Origin: Pseudomonas sp. GM50
GTDB taxonomy: Bacteria > Pseudomonadota > Gammaproteobacteria > Pseudomonadales > Pseudomonadaceae
DNA length: 64,000 nucleotides
Direction: 5' to 3'
Assembly: GCF_000282375.1 (NCBI RefSeq)
Contig: NZ_AKJK01000040.1
Location: forward strand, 1-64,000
The notes below the pieces were generated by a model that was not told where the DNA came from, made no database searches, and was given only the letters and a program-made list of their open reading frames with translations. Within the stretch, counting starts at the first letter, position 1, and each line of letters opens with the position of its first letter. Both the position numbers and the translations under genes were made by a program. Below are positions 54,329 to 63,415 of this stretch, one piece after another.

Positions 54329-56428
54329 ATGAGTTATCAGGTTCTTGCACGTAAATGGCGTCCGCGCTCGTTCGGCGAAATGGTCGGCCAGACCCATGTG
54401 CTCAAGGCTCTGATCAATGCCTTGGACAGCCAGCGGCTGCACCATGCGTACCTTTTTACCGGTACCCGCGGGGTCGGCAAGACCACCATCGCGCGGATCA
54501 TCGCCAAATGCCTGAACTGTGAAACAGGTATCACTTCGACCCCCTGCGGCGAATGCTCGGTGTGCCGCGAAATCGATGAAGGCCGCTTCGTCGACCTGAT
54601 CGAGATCGACGCCGCGAGCCGGACCAAGGTCGAAGACACCCGCGAGCTGCTCGACAACGTGCAGTACGCGCCGAGCCGCGGGCGCTTCAAGGTCTACCTG
54701 ATCGACGAAGTGCACATGCTCTCCAGCCATTCCTTCAATGCGCTGTTGAAAACCCTTGAAGAGCCGCCGCCCTACGTCAAGTTCATCCTGGCCACCACCG
54801 ATCCGCAGAAACTTCCCGCAACGATTCTTTCGCGTTGCCTGCAGTTCTCCCTGAAGAACATGACGCCGGAGCGGGTGGTCGAGCATTTGACTCACGTGCT
54901 GAGCGTCGAGAACGTACCGTTCGAAGACGACGCGCTGTGGCTGCTGGGCCGCGCCGCCGACGGTTCGATGCGCGACGCCATGAGCCTGACCGATCAGGCC
55001 ATCGCCTTTGGTGAAGGCAAGGTCATGGCCGCCGACGTGCGGGCCATGCTCGGTACCCTTGATCATGGTCAGGTCTACGACGTTTTGCATGCGCTGATCG
55101 AAGGCGACGCCAAGGCGTTGCTCGAAGCGGTGCGCCATCTGGCCGAACAAGGCCCGGACTGGAACGGCGTGCTCTCGGAAATTCTCAATGTGCTGCACCG
55201 TGTCGCCATCGCCCAGGCCCTGCCTGAAGGCGTCGACAACGGCCATGGCGACCGTGATCGGGTGCTGGCACTGGCCCAGGCATTGCCGGCTGAAGACGTG
55301 CAGTTCTATTACCAGATGGGCCTGATCGGGCGCCGGGACTTGCCACTGGCACCGGACCCGCGCGGCGGCTTCGAAATGGTCCTGCTGCGAATGCTTGCGT
55401 TCCGACCGGCAGATACTGCGGACGCGCCGAGGCAACCGCTAAAGCCAGTGGGGATCAGCCAGGCCACAGTTGATTCCGCAAACTCAGTGGCTGCCGCGCC
55501 GATTGTTGCGCCGGTAGTCGCTACGGCCGTTACACCGCCTCCGGTTGCGCCGGTGGTAGCGCCGGCCCCTGTCCCGGTAGCTGCGCCTGAGCCGGTCGCG
55601 TCCGTGCCTGCGCCTGTGATCGAGCCTGAGCCCGAGCCTGTTGTCGAGCCCGTAGCGGTCGAAGAAGTCGTCGATCTGCCGTGGAACGACCCGGTCGAGC
55701 CGGAAGTTGTCCAGCAGCCCGCTGTCGAGCCGGTGCTGGAAACGGCCGGCGAGCAACCCGAATTGCCACCGATGCCCGTGCCGACCCCGGACAGCGTGGT
55801 GCCGGACGCGCCGGAATGGGCCGCTGCGCCGATCCCGGAACCGTCCGTGGCTGAAGTCGATGCTGCTACGCCAGGCATGGATCAGGACGACGAGCCGCCG
55901 CTGGACGAGGACTACATCGAGCCGGACATGGATTCGGCCTACAGCTACCTCGATGACCTGGCCAGCGAGCACACCGCCGAACCTGCTCCGGAACCCGAAC
56001 CTGAACCGGCCGCGATGCCGGCCACCGGCCTGGCCCTGCAATGGCTGGAGTTGTTCCCGAAACTGCCGGTATCCGGCATGACCGCCAGCATCGCCGCCAA
56101 CTGCACGCTGATCGCCGTCGATGGCGACAATTGGTTGTTGCACCTGGACCCGGCCCACAGCGCCTTGTTCAACGCGACACAACAACGTCGCCTCAACGAT
56201 GCACTGAACCAGCTCCACGGGCGCACGCTGACCCTGAGCATGGAGCTGATCAAGCCCGAGCAGGAAACCCCGGCTCAGGCCTCATCGCGCCGTCGCGCCA
56301 ACCGTCAGCGTGAGGCCGAGGAATCGATCCATGGCGATCCGTTCATCCAGCAAATGATGCAGCAGTTCGGGGCGGTGGTCCGTCACGATACTATTGAACC
56401 TGTCGAGACCCTGGTCAGTCAGGACTAA
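54329..56428 (+). CDS. dnaX: DNA polymerase III subunits gamma and tau
   Basis: DnaX is the ATPase of the clamp loader and links polymerase cores to the helicase. The 699-residue protein starts MSYQVLARKWRPRSFGEMVG, with Walker A GTRGVGKT at residues 45-52, a four-cysteine zinc module (CLNCETG...PCGECSVC), Walker B-type KVYLIDEVHMLS and sensor ILATTDPQKLP. After residue 370 comes a Pro/Ala/Glu/Val-rich linker, then the tau C-terminal domain (LQWLELFPKLPVSGMTASIAANC). No A AAA AAG slippery site was seen, so a short gamma form by frameshift is not supported. ybaB follows 67 bases later. Confidence 0.96.
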   Translation: MSYQVLARKWRPRSFGEMVGQTHVLKALINALDSQRLHHAYLFTGTRGVGKTTIARIIAKCLNCETGITSTPCGECSVCREIDEGRFVDLIEIDAASRTKVEDTRELLDNVQYAPSRGRFKVYLIDEVHMLSSHSFNALLKTLEEPPPYVKFILATTDPQKLPATILSRCLQFSLKNMTPERVVEHLTHVLSVENVPFEDDALWLLGRAADGSMRDAMSLTDQAIAFGEGKVMAADVRAMLGTLDHGQVYDVLHALIEGDAKALLEAVRHLAEQGPDWNGVLSEILNVLHRVAIAQALPEGVDNGHGDRDRVLALAQALPAEDVQFYYQMGLIGRRDLPLAPDPRGGFEMVLLRMLAFRPADTADAPRQPLKPVGISQATVDSANSVAAAPIVAPVVATAVTPPPVAPVVAPAPVPVAAPEPVASVPAPVIEPEPEPVVEPVAVEEVVDLPWNDPVEPEVVQQPAVEPVLETAGEQPELPPMPVPTPDSVVPDAPEWAAAPIPEPSVAEVDAATPGMDQDDEPPLDEDYIEPDMDSAYSYLDDLASEHTAEPAPEPEPEPAAMPATGLALQWLELFPKLPVSGMTASIAANCTLIAVDGDNWLLHLDPAHSALFNATQQRRLNDALNQLHGRTLTLSMELIKPEQETPAQASSRRRANRQREAEESIHGDPFIQQMMQQFGAVVRHDTIEPVETLVSQD

Positions 56429-56495
56429 TAACTGAAGGCGCTTGGCCACATTCGCCGGGCGCTGTTTTTATCCAAGTACTTTTGAGGTGATTCCC

Positions 56496-56834
56496 ATGAT
56501 GAAAGGTGGCATGGCCGGCCTGATGAAGCAGGCGCAGCAGATGCAGGAAAAAATGGCCAAGATGCAGGAAGAGCTGGCCAACGCCGAAGTCACCGGTAAA
56601 GCCGGCGGTGATATGGTCACCGTGGTAATGACCGGTCGTCACGACGTCAAGCGCGTGACCATCGACCCAAGCCTGGTCGAAGGCCTGAGCGAAGACGACA
56701 AAGAAATGCTGGAGGCGGTATTCGCCGCAGCCGTTAACGACGCCGTGCGCAAGATCGAAGCCAACAGCCAGGACAAAATGTCCGGCGTGACCGCTGGCAT
56801 GCAATTGCCACCGGGTATGAAACTGCCATTCTGA
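56496..56834 (+). CDS. ybaB: YbaB/EbfC nucleoid-associated protein
   Basis: A 112-residue DNA-binding protein with the family core [42 protein letters not shown] and the C-terminal [17 protein letters not shown]. It forms dimers that bind DNA and is found between dnaX and recR in most gamma-proteobacteria. The first of two ATG codons is used; TGAGGTG lies upstream. A strong terminator follows, so recR is read from its own promoter. Confidence 0.94.
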   Translation: MMKGGMAGLMKQAQQMQEKMAKMQEELANAEVTGKAGGDMVTVVMTGRHDVKRVTIDPSLVEGLSEDDKEMLEAVFAAAVNDAVRKIEANSQDKMSGVTAGMQLPPGMKLPF

Positions 56835-56861
56835 TTCGCCAACGCGCATCCGATGGGTTAC

Positions 56862-56897
56862 AAAAAAATGCCAGGCATCGCGCCTGGCATTTTTGTT
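56862..56897 (+). terminator. terminator of ybaB
   Basis: ATGCCAGGC and GCCTGGCAT pair around ATCGC, preceded by AAAAAA and followed by TTTTT. It can act in both directions. Confidence 0.9.
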
Positions 56898-56911
56898 TCT
56901 GGGCCCCTCTT

Positions 56912-57044
56912 TGTAGGAGCGAGGCTTGCCCGCGAAGACGGCGGCACAGTCAACATTGATGTTGCCTGACACATCGCCTTCGCGAGCAAGCCCGCTCCCA
57001 CAGGGATTACCTGAATCCTGTGGGAGCGTGGCTTGCCCGCGATG
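56912..57044. repeat. cluster of three REP units
   Basis: Three alternating units occur: TGTAGGAGCGAGGCTTGCCC (plus), an inverted CTTCGCGAGCAAGCCCGCTCC, and TGTGGGAGCGTGGCTTGCCC (plus). The units belong to two subfamilies (GTAGGAGC and GTGGGAGC types). It lies between the ybaB terminator and recR. Confidence 0.88.
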
Positions 57045-57143
57045 AAGTCACCTCGGTACAACTGACGAAACTGCGAACCCGACACCACCACAACGGTCTG
57101 CTCCCTATTACAGCCGAAATTCATCGATCAAGGAGACGCTCAT

Positions 57144-57191
57144 ATGTCACAAGCATCGACCCTCAACCAAATCGTCCTGCAACATCGGTAA
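57144..57191 (+). CDS. very small open frame of 15 residues with a strong ribosome binding site
   Basis: ATG at 57144 starts MSQASTLNQIVLQHR and ends in TAA. AAGGAG lies nine bases upstream, a near-ideal Shine-Dalgarno sequence. It is 106 bases before recR and upstream of the recR promoter. It may be a real microprotein, a leader peptide or the beginning of a decayed gene; I do not recognise it. Confidence 0.3.
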   Translation: MSQASTLNQIVLQHR

Positions 57192-57235
57192 ACAGGTGGT
57201 GCGGGTTGCGTGGACTGAGTAATTGACGCTGTTAT

Positions 57236-57264
57236 TTGACGCTAAACAGAGGCGCGGGTATAAA
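57236..57264 (+). promoter_or_regulatory. sigma-70 promoter of recR
   Basis: TTGACG (57236-57241) and TATAAA (57259-57264) are separated by 17 bases. TTGACGCT also occurs 13 bases earlier (57223-57230). The predicted start lies about 25 bases before the recR ATG. Confidence 0.75.
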
Positions 57265-57296
57265 CCGCGTCTCGTTGTTATGTCGGACTTTTTCCC

Positions 57297-57899
57297 ATGA
57301 GCTTCAGCCCTTTGATTCGCCAACTGATCGATGCCCTGCGAATTTTGCCGGGTGTGGGTCAGAAAACTGCCCAGCGCATGGCGTTGCAACTGCTTGAGCG
57401 TGATCGCAGCGGCGGTTTGCGACTGGCCCAGGCGCTGAGCCAGGCCATGGAAGGGGTGGGCCACTGCCGCTTGTGTCGCACGCTGACCGAAGACGATTTG
57501 TGCCCGCAATGCGCCGATACACGCCGCGACGACACCTTGCTGTGTGTGGTGGAAGGTCCGATGGATGTTTACGCGGTGGAGCAGACCGGTTTCCGCGGTC
57601 GCTACTTCGTACTCAAAGGCCACTTGTCGCCGCTCGACGGGCTAGGGCCGGACGCCATCGGCATTCCACAACTGATGGCGCGGATCGAAGAGGCGGGCAC
57701 GTTCACTGAGGTCATCCTCGCCACCAACCCGACGGTGGAAGGTGAGGCCACAGCGCATTACATCGCCCAGTTGCTCAGCAACAAAGGCCTGATCGCTTCA
57801 CGCATCGCTCATGGCGTGCCGTTGGGCGGTGAGCTGGAATTGGTGGATGGCGGGACGTTGGCACATTCGTTTGCCGGGCGTAAGCCGATTACCTTGTAG
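57297..57899 (+). CDS. recR: recombination protein RecR
   Basis: RecR works with RecO and RecF to load RecA at gaps. The 200-residue protein has the N-terminal helix-hairpin-helix ([17 protein letters not shown]), a four-cysteine zinc finger (C57, C60, C69, C72), the Toprim domain ([34 protein letters not shown]) and the C-terminal Walker-B-like end. Length is normal. It follows the usual dnaX-ybaB-recR order. Confidence 0.96.
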   Translation: MSFSPLIRQLIDALRILPGVGQKTAQRMALQLLERDRSGGLRLAQALSQAMEGVGHCRLCRTLTEDDLCPQCADTRRDDTLLCVVEGPMDVYAVEQTGFRGRYFVLKGHLSPLDGLGPDAIGIPQLMARIEEAGTFTEVILATNPTVEGEATAHYIAQLLSNKGLIASRIAHGVPLGGELELVDGGTLAHSFAGRKPITL

Positions 57900-57913
57900 C
57901 GTCTGAACAGGCC

Positions 57914-58003
57914 CCTTCGCGGGCAAGCCTCGCTCCTACGGGTATCGGTTGTTCGCGAATATTTGCACGACGCAAAACCGTAGGAACAAGGCTTACCCGC
58001 GAA
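57914..58003. repeat. degenerate REP inverted pair after recR
   Basis: The left arm CTTCGCGGGCAAGCCTCGCTC is intact. The right arm reads CGTAGGAACAAGGCTTACCCGCG and differs from the consensus at several positions, so this copy is older or decaying. Confidence 0.82.
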
Positions 58004-58094
58004 GAATGCACCTCGGTCCATCTGATTTCACAACGCTATTGAAAACCAAGCAAGCGCTCGGTTAACTTCGCTGAACCTTCAGTGGAGTTCGCCG

Positions 58095-59243
58095 ATGCCT
58101 GCCTTTCAGGAATACTTCGACCCCAGCCACCAATTGGTCCGCGACAGCGTCAGACGTTTCGTCGAACGCGAGATTCTTCCGGACATCGACCAGTGGGAAG
58201 AGGCCGAAAGCTTCCCTCGTGAGCTCTACCTCAAGGCCGGCGCGGCGGGGATTCTGGGCATTGGTTATCCCGAAGCGTTGGGCGGCAGTCACGAAGGCGA
58301 TGTGTTCGCCAAGATCGCCGCCAGTGAAGAACTCATGCGCTGCGGTTCCGGTGGTCTGGTCGCGGGGCTGGGCTCGCTGGACATTGGTCTGCCACCGATC
58401 CTCAAATGGGCCAGGCCCGAAGTCCGCGATCGCGTTGTGCCTCAGGTGCTGGCCGGCGAGAAGATCAGCGCCCTGGCCGTCACCGAGCCCAGCGGTGGCT
58501 CCGACGTCGCCAACCTGCAAACCCGCGCCGTGCGCGACGGCGACTTTTACCGGGTCAGCGGCAGCAAAACCTTCATTACCAGCGGCGTTCGGGCGGATTT
58601 CTACACCGTTGCGGTGCGCACCGGCGAGCCGGGATTTGGCGGTATCAGTTTGCTGCTGATCGAGAAGGGCACGCCCGGGTTCACCGTCGGTCGTCAGTTG
58701 AAGAAAATGGGCTGGTGGGCGTCGGACACCGCCGAACTGTTTTTCGATGATTGCCGGGTGCCGGTTAGCTATCTGATCGGGGCCGAAAACATGGGCTTCG
58801 CCTGCATCATGGGCAACTTCCAGAGTGAACGCCTGGCCCTGGCACTGATGGCCAACATGACCGCGCAGTTGGCGCTGGAGGAGAGCCTGAAGTGGGCTCG
58901 TCAGCGTGAAGCCTTCGGCAAATCCATCGGCAAGTTCCAGGTGCTCAAGCACCGTCTCGCGGAAATGGCCACGGCGCTGGAGGTGTCACGGGAGTTCACC
59001 TACCGCCAGGCGGCGAAAATGGCCGCCGGGCAGAGCGTGATCAAGGAGATTTCCATGGCCAAGAATTTTGCTACCGACACGGCTGATCGCATCACGACCG
59101 ATGCGGTGCAGATTCTGGGCGGTCTGGGTTACATGCGTGAAAGTCTGGTGGAGCGGCTGTACCGCGATAACCGGATTCTGTCGATTGGTGGCGGGACGCG
59201 GGAAGTGATGAACGAGATCATCAGCAAGCAGATGGGGCTTTGA
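58095..59243 (+). CDS. acyl-CoA dehydrogenase
   Basis: A flavoenzyme of 382 residues that introduces a double bond into an acyl-CoA. It shows ALAVTEPSGGSDVANLQT (FAD and substrate binding), GSKTFITSG, the helix FQSERLALAL, RQREAFGKSIGKFQVLKHRLAEMA and QILGGLGYMRES. The C-terminal IGGGTREVM has Gly where medium-chain enzymes have the catalytic Glu. As in isovaleryl- and long-chain-type enzymes, Glu 245 in FQSER is the likely base. It stands alone between recR and apt; chain length and pathway cannot be told from the sequence. Confidence 0.93.
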   Translation: MPAFQEYFDPSHQLVRDSVRRFVEREILPDIDQWEEAESFPRELYLKAGAAGILGIGYPEALGGSHEGDVFAKIAASEELMRCGSGGLVAGLGSLDIGLPPILKWARPEVRDRVVPQVLAGEKISALAVTEPSGGSDVANLQTRAVRDGDFYRVSGSKTFITSGVRADFYTVAVRTGEPGFGGISLLLIEKGTPGFTVGRQLKKMGWWASDTAELFFDDCRVPVSYLIGAENMGFACIMGNFQSERLALALMANMTAQLALEESLKWARQREAFGKSIGKFQVLKHRLAEMATALEVSREFTYRQAAKMAAGQSVIKEISMAKNFATDTADRITTDAVQILGGLGYMRESLVERLYRDNRILSIGGGTREVMNEIISKQMGL

Positions 59244-59268
59244 GTTTTTGCGGTGTTGCGGCTGACGC

Positions 59269-59364
59269 CATCGCGAGCAGGCTCGCTCCCACAGGGGATT
59301 TTCTGTGTACGCAAGTTTTGTGCATGACAGAGATTAACTGTGGGAGCGGGCTTGCTCGCGAAGG
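59269..59364. repeat. REP inverted pair between acyl-CoA dehydrogenase and apt
   Basis: CATCGCGAGCAGGCTCGCTC and the inverted GTGGGAGCGGGCTTGCTCGCG flank about 50 bases between two convergent genes. Confidence 0.9.
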
Positions 59365-59383
59365 CGTCGGTGCAGGCGCCGCC

Positions 59384-59932
59384 TTACTTATCGCTCAACG
59401 CAAACTGCGTCAGACAGAAAGTAGGAATCCCCATGTCTTCCAGCCGCTGCGAACCACCCAGCTCCGGCAAGTCAATGATCGCCGCCGCTTCATGCACCCG
59501 CGCACCCATGCGCCGAATCAGGTTGGCCGCCGCAATCAGCGTGCCGCCAGTGGCGATCAGGTCATCGAACATCACCACCGCATCACCCTCACACAGGCTG
59601 TCGGCATGGACTTCGAGAAAGGCTTCGCCGTACTCGGTCTGATAACCCTCGGCCAGCACGTCGGCCGGCAATTTGCCCTGCTTGCGGAACAGCACCAGCG
59701 GTTTGTTCAACTGATAGGCCAGGATCGAACCGATCAGGAAGCCACGGGCGTCCATGGCGCCGATGTGGGTGAAGTCGGCCTCGACGTAACGATGGGCAAA
59801 GCTGTCCATCACCAGGCGCAGGGCCGTGGGTGACTGGAACAACGGAGTGATATCGCGAAAGATCACGCCCGGCTTGGGGAAGTCGATCACGGGGCGGATC
59901 AGGGATTTGATGTCGAAGGAGTCGAAGACCAT
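59384..59932 (-). CDS. apt: adenine phosphoribosyltransferase
   Basis: Apt salvages adenine to AMP with PRPP. The 182-residue protein begins [31 protein letters not shown] (landmark of the family), has [11 protein letters not shown], and the PRPP-binding loop [17 protein letters not shown] near residue 120. Length is normal. It follows anr on the same strand, with a perfect hairpin (GCGGCTGA/TCAGCCGC, 59975-60000) between them and a TATACT -10-like motif just downstream of it. Confidence 0.95.
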   Translation of the reverse strand: MVFDSFDIKSLIRPVIDFPKPGVIFRDITPLFQSPTALRLVMDSFAHRYVEADFTHIGAMDARGFLIGSILAYQLNKPLVLFRKQGKLPADVLAEGYQTEYGEAFLEVHADSLCEGDAVVMFDDLIATGGTLIAAANLIRRMGARVHEAAAIIDLPELGGSQRLEDMGIPTFCLTQFALSDK

Positions 59933-59974
59933 CGTCGAAGTGTCCTGGCGGGCTGCAAACGTCGCAGTATAACG

Positions 59975-60000
59975 GCGGCTGAACCGTTTCGCTCAGCCGC
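59975..60000 (-). terminator. hairpin between anr and apt, possible terminator
   Basis: GCGGCTGA (59975-59982) pairs with TCAGCCGC (59993-60000). No T-run follows on the minus strand, so it could be a weak or factor-dependent terminator for anr. Confidence 0.4.
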
Positions 60001-60011
60001 AATCGTTGCTA

Positions 60012-60746
60012 TCAGCCTTCGAGCGAACCGCCGGCCAGGGCGCAGAGCTCGATCGGATCGAGGATGTGGATTTCCTTGCCTTCGGCGGCGATCAGTTCGT
60101 TTTGCTGGAAACGGGTGAACACCCGGGACACGGTTTCCACCGCCAGACCCAGATAATTGCCGATCTCGTTGCGCGACATGCTCAACCGGAACTGGTTGGC
60201 CGAGAAGCCCCGGGCGCGGAAACGGGCCGACAGGTTGACCAGGAACGTGGCGATGCGCTCGTCGGCGGTTTTCTTCGACAGCAGTAACATCATTTGCTGA
60301 TCGTCGCGAATCTCGCGGCTCATCACCCGCATCAACTGACGGCGCAGTTGTGGCAGTTGCAGGGCCAGTTCGTCGAGACGATCGAAAGGAATTTCGCACA
60401 CCGAGGTGGTTTCCAGGGCTTGCGCCGAGACCGGGTGCTTTTCAGTGTCCATGCCCGACAGGCCGACCAGTTCACTCGGCAAATGAAAGCCAGTGAGTTG
60501 CTCTTCGCCGCCATCGCTCAGGCTGAAAGTCTTCAGGGCGCCGGAGCGTACTGCATAAACGGAATCGAACGTGTCGCCCTGGCGAAACAGGAACTCGCCT
60601 TTTTTCAGCGGGCGACCACGTTTGACGATATCGTCCAGCGCATCCATGTCTTCCAGATTCAAAGAAAGTGGCAGGCAGAGGGGGGCCAGGCTGCAATCCT
60701 TGCAATGGGCCTGGCTATGAGCGCGCAGCTTTACTGGCTCGGACAT
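60012..60746 (-). CDS. anr: oxygen-sensing transcriptional regulator Anr (FNR type)
   Basis: Anr activates low-oxygen genes when its [4Fe-4S] cluster is intact. The 244-residue protein has the cluster cysteines C15, C18 and C24 ([11 protein letters not shown]) with C117 (TTSVCEIPF), a cyclic-nucleotide-type effector domain, a dimer helix, and the C-terminal helix-turn-helix [25 protein letters not shown] with the ExxSR recognition pattern. The start at 60746 removes a 64-residue upstream extension lacking similarity. It lies downstream of hemN, whose upstream region has a perfect Anr site. Confidence 0.97.
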   Translation of the reverse strand: MSEPVKLRAHSQAHCKDCSLAPLCLPLSLNLEDMDALDDIVKRGRPLKKGEFLFRQGDTFDSVYAVRSGALKTFSLSDGGEEQLTGFHLPSELVGLSGMDTEKHPVSAQALETTSVCEIPFDRLDELALQLPQLRRQLMRVMSREIRDDQQMMLLLSKKTADERIATFLVNLSARFRARGFSANQFRLSMSRNEIGNYLGLAVETVSRVFTRFQQNELIAAEGKEIHILDPIELCALAGGSLEG

Positions 60747-60874
60747 TTCTTCAATCCTTGTGGGAAAACACACATAAGACGTAAGGGTAACCCACGGGAG
60801 GACATTCAGGCACGCGGCGATTTTGTCGCAGGGTCGTAAAATCAGCGTTTCGCAGACTGGCCATGAGCTGATGG

Positions 60875-62257
60875 CTAGATAACCCGTGAAAAACGCTGGC
60901 GATTTTGCTGTTCCAGGTACGCGTCGAACACCATGCACACCGAACGCACCAGTAATCGTCCGGCGGGCAGTACGGTAATCCGTTCGTTATCAAGTTCGAT
61001 CAGTCCGTCGTCCGCCATTCCCTGCAACTGTGGCCAGAGTTCGCCGAAGTAACCCTGAAAGTCGATGTTGAAAGCTTGTTCGATCCGGGCGAATTCCAGG
61101 CTGAAATGGCAGATCAGTTGCTGGATGACCGCACCTCGCAGGTGGTCATCGGTGTTGCACAGCAGCCCGCGACTGGTGGCCAGCTGTGCGCTGGCCAGCG
61201 CATTCTGGTACTGGTTCAGGTCGCTGCTGTTCTGGCAGTACAAATCGCCGATCTGGCTGATGGCCGATACCCCCAGGCCGATCAAATCGCAATGACCGTG
61301 GGTGGTGTAGCCCTGGAAGTTACGTTGCAGGGTCGATTCTTCCTGAGCAATCGCCAATTCATCATCGGGCAGGGCGAAATGGTCCATGCCGATGTAGCGG
61401 TAACCGGCGGCCGTCAGTTGTTCGATGGTGCGCTGGAGCATTTCCAGCTTCTGTGCCGGTGCCGGTAGATCGTTGTCGTTGATCCGTCGTTGCGGCATGA
61501 AGCGTTCCGGCAGATGGGCGTAGTTGAACACCGAGAGCCGGTCCGGTTGCAGGCTGATGACTTCGTCGACGGTGCGGGCGAAGTTCTCGGGCGTCTGCTT
61601 CGGCAGGCCGTAGATCAGATCGATGTTGATCGAGCGAAATTGCAGGGTTCGGGCGGCATCGATAACCGCACGGGTTTCTTCCAGGCTTTGCAGGCGATTG
61701 ACCGCACGTTGTACCGCCGGGTCGAGGTCTTGCAGGCCGATACTGACCCGGTTGAAGCCCAACTCCCGAAGCAGGCCCATGGTCGACCAGTCGGCCTCGC
61801 GAGGGTCTATCTCGATGCCGTAGTCGCCGGAATCGTCGTCCAGCAGATTGAAATGTTTGCGCAGCTGAGCCATCAACTGGCGCAGTTCGTCGTGGCTGAG
61901 AAAGGTCGGTGTGCCGCCGCCGAAATGCAGTTGCTCGACTTTTTGCGTCGGGTCGAGGTGGCAGGCAATCAGCTGGATTTCCTGTTCCAGGCGCCGCAAA
62001 TAGGGCAGGGCGCGGCCACGGTCCTTGGTGATGACTTTGTTGCAGGCGCAGTAGTAGCAAATGTTCGCGCAGAACGGCACGTGCACATACAGCGACAGCG
62101 GCCGCAGGGCCTTGCGGCTGTCGCGAAGGGCATGAAACAGGTCGAAGGTGCCGACCTGGCTGTCGAATTGCACGGCGGTCGGGTACGAGGTATAGCGCGG
62201 TCCCGCCAGGTCATAACGGCGGATCAGATCTGTGTCCCAACGAATGGCGTCGAGCAT
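60875..62257 (-). CDS. hemN: oxygen-independent coproporphyrinogen III oxidase
   Basis: HemN is a radical-SAM enzyme making protoporphyrinogen IX without oxygen in haem synthesis. The 460-residue protein has the cluster motif CANICYYC (C63, C67, C70), [38 protein letters not shown] (landmark) and the C-terminal HemN domain ([17 protein letters not shown]). The start at 62257 gives the family N terminus [16 protein letters not shown]. It is preceded by an Anr site and followed by anr, a typical arrangement in Pseudomonas. Confidence 0.96.
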   Translation of the reverse strand: MLDAIRWDTDLIRRYDLAGPRYTSYPTAVQFDSQVGTFDLFHALRDSRKALRPLSLYVHVPFCANICYYCACNKVITKDRGRALPYLRRLEQEIQLIACHLDPTQKVEQLHFGGGTPTFLSHDELRQLMAQLRKHFNLLDDDSGDYGIEIDPREADWSTMGLLRELGFNRVSIGLQDLDPAVQRAVNRLQSLEETRAVIDAARTLQFRSINIDLIYGLPKQTPENFARTVDEVISLQPDRLSVFNYAHLPERFMPQRRINDNDLPAPAQKLEMLQRTIEQLTAAGYRYIGMDHFALPDDELAIAQEESTLQRNFQGYTTHGHCDLIGLGVSAISQIGDLYCQNSSDLNQYQNALASAQLATSRGLLCNTDDHLRGAVIQQLICHFSLEFARIEQAFNIDFQGYFGELWPQLQGMADDGLIELDNERITVLPAGRLLVRSVCMVFDAYLEQQNRQRFSRVI

Positions 62258-62321
62258 GCGGGCATTCCCCCGGATAGGCTGGCAGTGTGGGCGAGTCTAG
62301 GGAGAAGTGCGCAAAGGCATC

Positions 62322-62335
62322 TTGATTTGCATCAA
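62322..62335. promoter_or_regulatory. Anr/FNR box upstream of hemN
   Basis: TTGAT-TTGC-ATCAA is a perfect match to the FNR/Anr consensus TTGAT-N4-ATCAA. Its centre is about 71 bases before the hemN start codon; a transcription start near 62287 would place it at the class II position. Confidence 0.92.
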
Positions 62336-62362
62336 CAGTGATTGGCGACAGCGATAGCTTTT

Positions 62363-62495
62363 GTGGCGAGGGGGCTTGCCCCCGTTCGGCTGCGAAGCAG
62401 TCGTAGAGTCGGGGGACACGGTCGTTCTAAAAAGGTGCGGTGCAGTGTTTTTGGGGTCGCTTCGCAACCCAACGGGGGCAAGCCCCCTCGCCACA
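62363..62495. repeat. REP-like inverted pair (GTGGCGAGGGGGC family) upstream of hemN
   Basis: GTGGCGAGGGGGCTTGCCCC and its inverted copy flank CGGCTGCGAAGCAGTCG and GGTCGCTTCGCAACCC arms. It lies between the end of the TauE/SafE-like gene and the Anr box. Confidence 0.9.
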
Positions 62496-62498
62496 GGT

Positions 62499-63182
62499 CT
62501 AATGCCCCATCAGCCAATGCTGATGCGGCCCCGGCATGGTCCAGATGCCGAATACCATCACCAGCAAGCCACCGGTCATGCGTACGCTGCGTTTGCGCAA
62601 CAACGCCGTGACTCGCTCGGCTGCCAGCCCTGTGGCGAGCAGCACCGGCCAGGTGCCTAAACCGAATGCCAGCATCAGCAATGCACTGTCCAGTGCATTA
62701 CCCTGGCTCGCCGACCACAGCAACGTGCTGTAAACCAGCCCGCACGGTAGCCAGCCCCACAGTGCGCCGAGCAGCAGGGCGCGGGGCAGGTTCGACACTG
62801 GCAACAGTTTGTTGGCCACCGGCTGGATATGCCGCCACAGGCCACGGCCGAGGCTTTCGATGCGGGTCAGGCCGCTCCACCAGCCGGCCAGGTACAGGCC
62901 CATGGCGATCAGCAGAAGCCCGGCGAGGATGCGCATAAACATCGCCGCCGGGCTATTGGCCACGGCCCAGCCGGCCAGGCCGATCAGCAGGCCGGCAGCG
63001 GCGTAGCTGAGAATTCGCCCCAGGTTGTAAGCCAGCAACAATCGAAAGCGTCGGCTGCGTTGTTCCTTGGGGATCGCCAGGGTCAGCGCGCCCATCAATC
63101 CGCCGCACATGCCCAGGCAATGCCCGCCACCGAGCAGGCCGAGGATCAGCGCAGACACCAGCAGTGGCGCCAACTCAAGCAT
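62499..63182 (-). CDS. TauE/SafE-like membrane protein of the cbb3 oxidase assembly region
   Basis: A 227-residue inner-membrane protein with about six hydrophobic helices. GGGHCLGMCGGLMGAL near residue 20 and GWLPCGLVYSTLLWSA near residue 145 carry pairs of His/Cys and Pro-Cys that could bind a metal, as in related DsbD/TauE-type proteins next to ccoS. It overlaps the end of ccoS by eight bases. A role in copper handling or cytochrome assembly for the cbb3 oxidase is inferred from position only. Confidence 0.85.
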   Translation of the reverse strand: MLELAPLLVSALILGLLGGGHCLGMCGGLMGALTLAIPKEQRSRRFRLLLAYNLGRILSYAAAGLLIGLAGWAVANSPAAMFMRILAGLLLIAMGLYLAGWWSGLTRIESLGRGLWRHIQPVANKLLPVSNLPRALLLGALWGWLPCGLVYSTLLWSASQGNALDSALLMLAFGLGTWPVLLATGLAAERVTALLRKRSVRMTGGLLVMVFGIWTMPGPHQHWLMGH

Positions 63183-63393
63183 GGGGCGGCGCCTTGTCGT
63201 CCGGTTTGGCCGGATGGCCGCTGGCCTCGTCGACCGCTGCCTTGTGGTTCGGGTCCTGATCGTCGAACAGGATGCTGTGGGCCGGGCCGTCGAGGTCGTC
63301 GTACTGGCCGCTGTCGACCGCCCAGAAGAAGATATAGATAGCGATGGCCACGATCAGCAGCGCGGCCGGGATCATCACGTAGAGAGCTGGCAT
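63175..63393 (-). CDS. ccoS: cbb3-type cytochrome oxidase assembly protein CcoS
   Basis: A 72-residue protein with one N-terminal membrane helix (ALYVMIPAALLIVAIAIYIFFW, residues about 3-24, landmark) followed by the conserved SGQYDDLDGPAHSILFDD. CcoS is needed to insert cofactors into the cbb3 oxidase. It starts 22 bases after the ccoI stop codon and overlaps the next gene, so all three form one transcription unit. Confidence 0.94.
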   Translation of the reverse strand: MPALYVMIPAALLIVAIAIYIFFWAVDSGQYDDLDGPAHSILFDDQDPNHKAAVDEASGHPAKPDDKAPPHA

Positions 63394-63415
63394 CTGGACT
63401 CCATGCCCGCGCGGC

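Noticed and set aside
54329..56428. Programmed frameshift in dnaX
   Set aside because: No A AAA AAG-type slippery heptamer was found in the region after the ATPase domain, so a gamma form by frameshifting cannot be supported.
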